DNA from: Friedmanniella sp.
GTDB taxonomy: Bacteria > Actinomycetota > Actinomycetes > Propionibacteriales > Propionibacteriaceae
Direction of reading: 5' to 3'
NCBI GenBank assembly: GCA_025964935.1
Contig: JAOPXW010000278.1
Location: forward strand, 1 to 12,646
Length of the DNA: 12,646 nucleotides
This document shows, in pieces, positions 7,374-12,646 of the stretch. The notes beneath the pieces were generated by a model. The model did not search any database and was not told the DNA's origin. It was given only the letters and a program-made list of their open reading frames with translations. Made by a program: the position numbers and the translations under genes. Every line of letters begins with the position of its first letter. Position 1 is the stretch's first letter.

Positions 7374-9539
7374 GTGATCATCACTCAGGACACCGTCTCC
7401 CGGCCCTACCCGCTCGGAGCCACGGTCCGGAGGAACGGCCTCAACGTGGCTGTGTACTCCGAGACCGCCGACGCCATCGACGTCTGCACCTTCGACGACA
7501 AGGGCGAGGAGACCGCGCACCGGCTGGCCGAGAAGTCCGGGCACGTCTTCCACGGCCTGATCGAGGGCGCCGGGGTCGGCACCCGCTACGGTCTGCGCGT
7601 CCACGGGCCGTGGGACCCGGCCAACGGCCTGCGGCACAACCCGCACAAGCTGCTGCTCGACCCGTACGCCACCGCCGTGGAGGGCGAGATCGACTGGGAC
7701 GAGTCCGTCTTCAGCCACCGGTTCAGCAACCCCGACGAGTTCAACCCGGCGGACTCGGCCGCGGCGATGGCCCGCTCCGTCGTCGCCGACCGCAGCTTCG
7801 ACTGGGATGAGGACGCCCCCGACGTGGCCCCGCGGACCCCTCTCGACCAGACCGTCATCTACGAGATGCACGTCAAGGGCTTCACCCAGACCCACCCCGA
7901 CATCCCCGAGGAGATCCGCGGCACGTACGCCGGCCTGGCCCACCCGGCCGCCATCTCCTACCTGACCGATCTCGGGGTCACCGCCGTCGAGCTGCTGCCG
8001 GTGCAGCAGTTCGCCCAGGACTCCCACCTGCTGGAGAAGGGGCTGCGCAACTACTGGGGCTACAACAGCTTCGGCTTCTTCGCCCCGCACGGTGACTACA
8101 GCTCGGTCGGGGACGGCGGCGGGCAGGTGGCCGAGTTCAAGGCCATGGTCAAGGCCCTGCACGAGGCCGGGCTGGAGGTGATCCTCGACGTCGTCTACAA
8201 CCACACGGCCGAGGGCAACCACATGGGTCCGACCATCTCGATGAAGGGGATCGACAACGGGGCCTACTACCGGCTGGTCCAGGGCGAGCGCTCGCGCTAC
8301 TTCGACACCACCGGGACCGGCAACAGCCTCAACGTGGCACACCCGGCCGCCCTCGGTCTGATCATGGACTCGCTGCGCTACTGGGTGACCGAGATGCACG
8401 TCGACGGGTTCCGCTTCGACCTCGCGACCACCCTGACCCGCCAGGACGGCAACGCCCAGCTCCACAGCGCGTTCCTGACCCTGGTCCACCAGGACCCGGT
8501 GCTGGCCCCGGTCAAGATGATCGCCGAGCCGTGGGACACCCAGGGCTACCAGGTCGGCGGCTTCCCGGCGGACTGGTCGGAGTGGAACGGCAAGTTCCGC
8601 GACGACATCCGCGACTTCTGGGGTGGGGCCGACAGCGCCATCGGCAACGTCGCCAACCGCCTGCTCGGCAGCCCGGACATCTACGAGCCGGACCGGCGCT
8701 CACCCCTGTGCAGCGTCAACTTCATCACCGCCCACGACGGCTTCACCCTGGCTGACCTCACGTCGTACACGAACAAGCACAACTCGGCGAACGGCGAGGA
8801 CAACAACGACGGCGAGAGCGACAACAAGTCGACGAACTCCGGCGCCGAGGGGCCGACCGAGGACGAGGGGGTGCTGGCCCGGCGGGACCGGATGCGTCGC
8901 AACTTCCTGGCCTCCCTGCTGCTGTCGGCCGGGGTGCCGATGATCCTCGGGGGTGACGAGCTGGGCCGCACCCAGGGCGGGAACAACAACGCCTACTGCC
9001 AGGACAACGAGATCTCCTGGTTCGACTGGGCCCACGTGGACACCGAGCTGCTGGCCTTCACCCGCGACATGATCGCCCTGCGCAAGGCCGAGCCGGCGCT
9101 CCGCCCGGCCTGGTTCCGGGCGGCCCAGACCGAGGACGCCCCGTCCACGGTGTGGCTGCTCCGCTCCGACGGCGAGGCGTTCACCGAAGAGGACTGGCAG
9201 AACCCCAGTGCCCGCAGCATCATCTTCCTGTTCGAGCACTTCGACCGCGACACCTTCGCCCTGCTGGTCAACGCCGCCGAGAACGGGGTGGACTTCGCGG
9301 TCCCGGAGGCACCGGGCCAGGACTGGGAGCTCGTCACCTCCTCCGACCTGCAGCAGCACGTGTCCGGCCCCGTGGGGATCCTGACCGGGCGCGACGGCTC
9401 CTTCACCCTCCTTCGCTCTCGTGCCGACGTCCCGCCCAAGAAGCGGACCCGAACCGCGAAGAAGGCCTCCGCCAAGCCCAAGGGATCGGGCGGGCGGACC
9501 GGCACCACGCGCCGCCACGCCACGGCCAAGACGAGCTGA
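7374..9539 (+). CDS. glgX: Glycogen debranching protein GlgX (GH13, isoamylase type)
   Basis: Hydrolyses alpha-1,6 branches of phosphorylase-limited glycogen in the cytosol. The 721-residue protein starts with the GlgX N-terminal beta domain (YPLGATVRRNGLNVAVYSE, about 11-105), followed by the GH13 barrel. Conserved regions are DVVYNH (272-277), GFRFDL with the nucleophile Asp349, IAEPWD with the acid/base Glu385, and TAHDG with Asp455. LGGDELGRTQGGNNNAYCQDNEISWFDW is typical GlgX sequence. The C-terminal beta domain ends near residue 680, followed by a Lys/Arg/Ala-rich tail (687-721) unusual for this enzyme. The GTG at 7374 is chosen because conserved sequence starts within ten residues and CATACT lies just upstream. 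No glycogen or trehalose gene is adjacent, so it appears to be a stand-alone unit, ending at hairpins shared with the convergent SDR gene. Confidence 0.95.
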   Translation: MIITQDTVSRPYPLGATVRRNGLNVAVYSETADAIDVCTFDDKGEETAHRLAEKSGHVFHGLIEGAGVGTRYGLRVHGPWDPANGLRHNPHKLLLDPYATAVEGEIDWDESVFSHRFSNPDEFNPADSAAAMARSVVADRSFDWDEDAPDVAPRTPLDQTVIYEMHVKGFTQTHPDIPEEIRGTYAGLAHPAAISYLTDLGVTAVELLPVQQFAQDSHLLEKGLRNYWGYNSFGFFAPHGDYSSVGDGGGQVAEFKAMVKALHEAGLEVILDVVYNHTAEGNHMGPTISMKGIDNGAYYRLVQGERSRYFDTTGTGNSLNVAHPAALGLIMDSLRYWVTEMHVDGFRFDLATTLTRQDGNAQLHSAFLTLVHQDPVLAPVKMIAEPWDTQGYQVGGFPADWSEWNGKFRDDIRDFWGGADSAIGNVANRLLGSPDIYEPDRRSPLCSVNFITAHDGFTLADLTSYTNKHNSANGEDNNDGESDNKSTNSGAEGPTEDEGVLARRDRMRRNFLASLLLSAGVPMILGGDELGRTQGGNNNAYCQDNEISWFDWAHVDTELLAFTRDMIALRKAEPALRPAWFRAAQTEDAPSTVWLLRSDGEAFTEEDWQNPSARSIIFLFEHFDRDTFALLVNAAENGVDFAVPEAPGQDWELVTSSDLQQHVSGPVGILTGRDGSFTLLRSRADVPPKKRTRTAKKASAKPKGSGGRTGTTRRHATAKTS

Positions 9540-9559
9540 CCGCAGGGCGTCCAACCGGC

Positions 9560-9597
9560 GGGCCGACGGCCCACCCGCAACCGGGCCGCCGGCCCGG
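9560..9597. terminator. Two short GC hairpins after glgX
   Basis: GGGCC-GAC-GGCCC (9560-9572) and CCGGGCC-GCC-GGCCCGG (9581-9597) are perfect stems with 3-nt loops just past the glgX stop. They may assist termination, though such stems also arise by chance in DNA this GC-rich. Confidence 0.35.
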
Positions 9598-9621
9598 GAC
9601 CCGCCGGCCCGGCCCCGTACG

Positions 9622-9663
9622 ACCAACGCGCACCGATCCTCCGAGAGGACCGGTGCGCGTGGT
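9622..9663. terminator. Strong hairpin between convergent glgX and SDR genes, probably a two-way terminator
   Basis: Left arm 9626-9641 (ACGCGCACCG then ATCCTC) pairs with right arm 9645-9660 over 16 positions with a single A/C mismatch and a CGA loop. After a one-base bulge, ACC (9622-9624) pairs with GGT (9661-9663). No T-tract follows on either strand. The position midway between two converging genes and the stem length make a bidirectional terminator the best explanation. Confidence 0.75.
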
Positions 9664-9701
9664 GTGTCGCGGGCGGCAGCAGCCGCCGAAGGGTGGCAGA
9701 C

Positions 9702-10598
9702 CTACGGGGTCGGCATGCCACCGTTCACGTTCAGGGTCTCCCCCACCACATAGCTGGACTCGGCCGAGGCCAGGAACACGAAGGCCGGGGCGAGCTCGGC
9801 CGGCTGACCGGCGCGACCCAGCGGGGTGTCCTGCCCGAACTCCTTGAGCGCCTTGGTGGGCTGACCGCCGGCGGTCTGCAGGGGGGTCCAGACGGGGCCC
9901 GGGGCGACCACGTTGACGCGGATCCCCTTGACCCCGAGCTGCTGCGCGAGCGCCTTGGAGAAGGCGTTGATCGAGGCCTTGGTGGTGGCGTAGTCGACCA
10001 GGTTCTCCGACGGGGAGTAGGCCTGGATCGAGGAGGTGTTGATGATGGTCGAGCCCGGCTTCAGGTGCGGGAGGGCCGCCTTGCTGAGCCAGAACATCGC
10101 GTACACGTTGGTCTTGAACGTGTCGTCGAACTGCTCGTCGCTCAGGTCGGCCAGGTCCTCGACGTGCTGCTGCTTTCCGCCGTTGTTGACCAGGATGTCG
10201 AGACCGCCGAAGGCCTCCACCGTCTGCGCGACGATGTCGCGGCAGTAGGCCGGGTCCTTGAGGTCACCGGGGAGGGCGAGCGCCTGCTGACCGGCGGCGG
10301 TGATGAGACCGACGATGCGCTGGGCGTCCTCCTCCTCCTCCGGCAGGTACGAGATGGCGACGTCGGCACCCTCGCGGGCGAAGGCGATGGCCGTGGCGGC
10401 ACCGATCCCGGAGTCGCCCCCGGTGACCAGGGCCTTCCGGCCGATCAGGCGACCGGAGCCGCGGTAGGTGTCCTCGCCGAGGTCGGCCTTGTTGTCGAGG
10501 TCGGCGTCGAGGCCGGGACCCTCCTGGTACTGCGCAGTGGTCTTGATCGAGCTGTAGAGCTTGGTCGGATCGGTGAAGGTGTACTGGTCGGTCGTCAT
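9702..10598 (-). CDS. Short-chain dehydrogenase/reductase, general-stress (YghA/YhxC-like) type
   Basis: NAD(P)-dependent classical SDR of the longer subgroup with an N-terminal arm (about residues 1-50, including DNKADLGEDTYRGSGRL) before the Rossmann fold, as in the stress-associated YghA and YhdF/YhxC proteins of other bacteria. Of 298 residues, the cofactor motif is TGGDSGIG (59-66) and the catalytic set is Ser190 in INTSS and Tyr203-x3-Lys207 in YATTKAS, with Asn164 in FKTNVY. The usual NNAG reads NNGG (138-141). APGPVWTPL and GETLNVNGG complete the family pattern. The substrate is unknown. The ATG at 10598 is preferred because GAAAGTGA lies about 8 nt upstream; a GTG three codons earlier (10607) is possible. 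Unlike its neighbours it has a likely 5' leader and a separate AT-rich promoter, hinting at regulated, perhaps stress-linked, expression. Confidence 0.9.
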   Translation of the reverse strand: MTTDQYTFTDPTKLYSSIKTTAQYQEGPGLDADLDNKADLGEDTYRGSGRLIGRKALVTGGDSGIGAATAIAFAREGADVAISYLPEEEEDAQRIVGLITAAGQQALALPGDLKDPAYCRDIVAQTVEAFGGLDILVNNGGKQQHVEDLADLSDEQFDDTFKTNVYAMFWLSKAALPHLKPGSTIINTSSIQAYSPSENLVDYATTKASINAFSKALAQQLGVKGIRVNVVAPGPVWTPLQTAGGQPTKALKEFGQDTPLGRAGQPAELAPAFVFLASAESSYVVGETLNVNGGMPTP

Positions 10599-10603
10599 GT
10601 CCG

Positions 10604-10611
10604 TCACTTTC
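10604..10611 (-). promoter_or_regulatory. Likely ribosome binding site of the stress-type SDR gene
   Basis: GAAAGTGA on the minus strand has its purine-rich GAAAG core 8 nt before the ATG at 10598. This favours that ATG over the GTG at 10607, which would overlap the site. Confidence 0.4.
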
Positions 10612-10669
10612 GGCTGCGCGGGGCAGCATCGCTGGGGTCCGCGTCGTCACCGACGCGCCGCGACTCCAC

Positions 10670-10697
10670 CGTATACAACGTAAACCACGCCGGTCAG
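10670..10697 (-). promoter_or_regulatory. Promoter and dyad operator candidate of the stress-type SDR gene
   Basis: This is the most AT-rich spot in the window. On the minus strand CTGACC (10692-10697, overlapping the upstream gene's stop) and TATACG (10670-10675) are spaced 16 nt, like a -35/-10 pair. An inverted repeat GTATAC-AAC-GTAAAC (10671-10685 on the plus strand, one mismatch between half-sites) covers the -10 and spacer, the position expected for a repressor operator. Transcription would start about 65 nt before the ATG. Confidence 0.5.
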
Positions 10698-11671
10698 GGG
10701 CGGGGCCGCTCGTTCCAGGCCGCGGCCGCTCGCCGGCCCAGGGTGGTCAGGCCTCCGAGGACCCGTCGCGACCCGGGCTTGAGCATGGCCTCGGCCTCGT
10801 AGCCCTCCACGGTCCCGGTCTCCCCGTCACGGGGCGGGGCCGGCAGCAGCCGCGACATGGTCCCCATGATCCCGGCAGTGAGGCCGGGTGCCAGTCCGTT
10901 CAGGCGCATCCCGATCTTGGCCAGCGGCGTCAGGACGACGTATGCCCGCCCGGCCAGGACGCCCTCGACGATCCGGGCCGCCGCGACCTCGGCGTCCATG
11001 GAGACCAGCGGCAGCGAGGCCCCCAGCGAGAACCAGCCGAACTCCGCCCCCTGCCGGCCGACGAACTGCGCCCGCAGGTGCGAGCCGGTGCGCATCAGCC
11101 CGGGGGTGATCGTGGTGACCTTCACCCCGCTGCCGGCGAGCTCGGCCCGCAGACCGCTGGCGAAGCCGACCGCGCCGAACTTGGCCGTGCTGTACGGCAG
11201 CAGGTGCGGCACGGAGATCAGGCCTCCGACGGAGGAGACGACCCCGATCCGGCCCCGGCCGCGCGGCCGCATCCGGGCCGTGACGGCCAGCCCGACGTTG
11301 ATCGGGCCCCACAGCATGATGTCGATGGCCTGCTCGAAGTGCGCCCGGGTGAGCGACTCCAGCGGCCCCACCTGGATCACGCCCGCCACCACGACCGCGA
11401 CCTCGATCGGTCCGAGGCGGTCCTCGACCCCGTCGACCAGGGCATGGACGGCCGCCTCGTCGGCCACGTCGCAGACCTGGGTGCTCACCTCGTAGCCCAG
11501 CCCGCCCAGCATCGCCTCCGCCCGGCCGAGCTCGGCGGCATCCCGGGCGCAGATCACGAGCCGGTGCCCGCGGGCGCCGAGCTCCCGGGCCACGAGCAGG
11601 CCGAGCCCCCGGGAGGCGCCGGCCACGAGGGCGAGCGGACGGTCGGACGGCGCCAGCGACGGGGAGGTCAT
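10694..11671 (-). CDS. Short-chain dehydrogenase/reductase with C-terminal extension
   Basis: NAD(P)-dependent SDR of unknown substrate, 325 residues. Seen: cofactor motif GASRGLG (18-24), Asp68-Val in CDVAD, and catalytic VVSS (Ser146/147) with Tyr160-x3-Lys164 in YSTAKFG, then TITPGLMRTG. The NNAG segment reads VVAG. About 75 residues follow the normal SDR core, with an apolar stretch (LNGLAPGLTAGIMGTMSRLL, about 257-276) that might contact a membrane, and a basic C-terminus. The ATG at 11671 is chosen because the Rossmann fold begins just after and CACACT ends 7 nt upstream; the frame is open far beyond but runs antisense through the FAD oxidoreductase gene. It is divergent from that gene with start signals only 37 bp apart, suggesting shared control and possibly a common pathway. 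Confidence 0.87.
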   Translation of the reverse strand: MTSPSLAPSDRPLALVAGASRGLGLLVARELGARGHRLVICARDAAELGRAEAMLGGLGYEVSTQVCDVADEAAVHALVDGVEDRLGPIEVAVVVAGVIQVGPLESLTRAHFEQAIDIMLWGPINVGLAVTARMRPRGRGRIGVVSSVGGLISVPHLLPYSTAKFGAVGFASGLRAELAGSGVKVTTITPGLMRTGSHLRAQFVGRQGAEFGWFSLGASLPLVSMDAEVAAARIVEGVLAGRAYVVLTPLAKIGMRLNGLAPGLTAGIMGTMSRLLPAPPRDGETGTVEGYEAEAMLKPGSRRVLGGLTTLGRRAAAAWNERPRP

Positions 11672-11678
11672 GGGCCCC

Positions 11679-11684
11679 AGTGTG
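11679..11684 (-). promoter_or_regulatory. Putative -10 element of the divergent SDR gene
   Basis: CACACT on the minus strand is followed by 7 nt and the ATG at 11671, predicting little or no leader. It falls where the -35 region of the opposing promoter would be. Confidence 0.45.
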
Positions 11685-11696
11685 CCCGGGCCCGCG

Positions 11697-11702
11697 TAGG
11701 GT
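11697..11702 (+). promoter_or_regulatory. Putative -10 element upstream of the FAD oxidoreductase and its leader ORF
   Basis: TAGGGT is followed by CGGCGC (6 nt) and an ATG at 11709, the same spacing seen at other genes here. That ATG starts a short ORF and not the oxidoreductase itself. No -35 is recognisable. Confidence 0.5.
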
Positions 11703-11708
11703 CGGCGC

Positions 11709-11744
11709 ATGCCCTCCCGCCCGTCCGGCCCGGTCCCGCGGTGA
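11709..11744 (+). CDS. Candidate 11-codon leaderless upstream ORF
   Basis: The ATG at 11709 opens MPSRPSGPVPR followed by TGA at 11742-11744. Its position 6 nt after TAGGGT predicts that the transcript begins at this AUG. The TGA overlaps the next gene's GTG (11741-11743) as GTGA, the same junction as xseA-xseB, so ribosomes finishing the peptide could start the oxidoreductase, which has no ribosome site of its own. Pro/Arg-rich content gives no hint of a stable protein. It could be chance, or a frameshift in the true N-terminus; a role in coupling or attenuation is inference. Confidence 0.35.
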   Translation: MPSRPSGPVPR

Positions 11745-12646
11745 CGCCACGTCGGGACGCGGTGGTCGTCGGCGCCGGACCCAACGGTCTGGTGGCGGCC
11801 AACCTCCTGGTCGACGCCGGCTGGGACGTGCTGCTGCTCGAGGCCCAGGACGACGTCGGCGGAGCGGTCCGCAGCGCCTCCGACGTCGCGGACGGGTTCG
11901 TGCACGACACCTTCAGCAGCTTCTACCCGATGGCGGCGGTGTCCCCGGCCATCCAGGGCCTGGGTCTTGAGGAACACGGGCTGGTCTGGCGCCGGGCGCC
12001 GGCCGTCCTGGGCCACCCGCACCCCGACGGGACCTGGGCGGTGCTGCACGCTGACGTCGAGCAGACCGCCGCCGGGCTCGAGGCCCAGCACCCCGGTGAC
12101 GGCGACGCCTGGCGGCAGCTCTGCCGCGAGTGGCGGCGCGTCGGGCCGGCGCTGACCGAGTCCCTGCTGACCCCGTTCCCGCCGGTCAAGGGAGGTCTGA
12201 AGCTGCTGACCCGGCTGCCCGGGGTCGGCGGTCTCCAGTTCCTCCGCACCCTGCTGGAGCCGGTGTCGGTCCTCGGCCCGTCCCGGTTCGGCGGCCCGTC
12301 GGCCCCGCTGCTGCTCGGCGGGAACGCGATGCACACCGACATCGGCCTGGCCGCGCCCGGCTCGGGCGCCATCGGGCTGCTGCTGACGATGATCGGCCAG
12401 ACCCACGGCTTCCCGGTCCCGGAGGGGGGCGCGGGTCGGCTGACCGAGGCCATGGCCCGTCGCTTCCGGCTGCGGGGTGGGGAGATCCGGTGCGGCGTAC
12501 GGGTGGAGCAGGTCCTCACCGAGCACAAGCGCGCGTACGGGGTGCTGACCGCCGACGGGGAGCGGATCGACGCCCGGGCGGTGGTCGCCGACGTGTCGGC
12601 CCCGGCGCTCTACGGCCACCTCGTCGCGGCCACCGCGCTGCCGGCC
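11741..12646 (+). CDS. FAD-dependent oxidoreductase, phytoene desaturase-like (CrtI/COG1233 type), 3' end off the window
   Basis: N-terminal 302 codons of a flavin amine-oxidase/CrtI-fold enzyme that would oxidise or isomerise a hydrophobic substrate. Seen: the dinucleotide-binding GAGPNG with AVVVGAGPNGLVAANLL (residues 7-23), the acidic residue closing the second beta strand (Glu34 in LLLEAQDDVGGAVRS), and further family features HDTFSSFYP, GGNAMHTD and the PEGGAGRLTEAMARRF segment typical of phytoene-dehydrogenase-related proteins. Full-length members are about 500 residues, so some 200 including the C-terminal FAD motif are missing. The GTG at 11741 is the only credible start before the nucleotide-binding strand and has no Shine-Dalgarno site. 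No phytoene synthase or other carotenoid gene is visible, so carotenoid synthesis is not established. Divergent from an SDR gene. Confidence 0.88.
   Translation, partial: MTPRRDAVVVGAGPNGLVAANLLVDAGWDVLLLEAQDDVGGAVRSASDVADGFVHDTFSSFYPMAAVSPAIQGLGLEEHGLVWRRAPAVLGHPHPDGTWAVLHADVEQTAAGLEAQHPGDGDAWRQLCREWRRVGPALTESLLTPFPPVKGGLKLLTRLPGVGGLQFLRTLLEPVSVLGPSRFGGPSAPLLLGGNAMHTDIGLAAPGSGAIGLLLTMIGQTHGFPVPEGGAGRLTEAMARRFRLRGGEIRCGVRVEQVLTEHKRAYGVLTADGERIDARAVVADVSAPALYGHLVAATALPA

Noticed and set aside
9702..11671. Two tandem SDR genes as a duplicated operon
   Set aside because: The two proteins differ in length, N-terminal arm, cofactor motif and NNAG segment, and a separate promoter lies between them, so they are neither a recent duplication nor clearly one operon.
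10694..12619. A 641-codon minus-strand frame that would extend the second SDR by about 315 residues
   Set aside because: The extra part is antisense to the clearly conserved FAD oxidoreductase, has Gly/Pro/Arg/Gln-rich shadow composition, and the SDR fold and a -10-like site fit the ATG at 11671.
11741..12646. Carotenoid biosynthesis cluster
   Set aside because: Only one phytoene-desaturase-like gene is visible, and the family includes many non-carotenoid enzymes. No synthase, cyclase or prenyltransferase is in the window.

Overview
The window looks like chromosomal DNA of a high-GC actinobacterium. Coding DNA is strongly GC-biased at third codon positions, GTG starts are used freely, and the order ychF / rmuC / ispH / xseA-xseB / DUF4245 resembles a neighbourhood known from mycobacteria, streptomycetes and Propionibacteriales-type actinobacteria. 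The genus cannot be fixed from the sequence. I see no tRNA, rRNA, transposase, integrase, phage gene or CRISPR array, and every stretch without a gene is shorter than 170 bp.

Layout, left to right: ychF (-, 3' part off the left edge); an M18 zinc aminopeptidase (-); rmuC (+); ispH (-); xseA-xseB (+, overlapping operon); a small membrane-anchored DUF4245 protein (-); the glycogen debranching enzyme glgX (+); a stress-type short-chain dehydrogenase (SDR) (-); a second, divergent SDR (-); and an FAD-dependent phytoene-desaturase-like oxidoreductase (+, runs off the right edge). Most genes are single units on alternating strands. Divergent pairs share short promoter regions: aminopeptidase/rmuC, ispH/xseA, DUF4245/glgX and SDR/FAD oxidoreductase. 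Convergent pairs end at hairpins: rmuC/ispH and glgX/SDR.

Functionally the left two thirds is housekeeping: a translation-associated ATPase, peptide turnover, DNA maintenance (RmuC and exonuclease VII), the last step of the MEP isoprenoid pathway, and glycogen breakdown. The right third is accessory metabolism: two SDRs and an FAD oxidoreductase whose substrates cannot be named.

The most striking signal is regulatory. Most first-in-unit genes have a TANNNT-like -10 hexamer ending 6-7 nt before the start codon, which predicts largely leaderless mRNAs. The exceptions carry different signals: xseB has a strong Shine-Dalgarno site inside its operon, and the stress-type SDR has a separate promoter plus a 5' leader. 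At the FAD oxidoreductase the same geometry points to an ATG that opens an 11-codon ORF, whose stop overlaps the gene's GTG start as GTGA. This is a candidate leaderless upstream ORF. I found no convincing wholly new multi-gene system.
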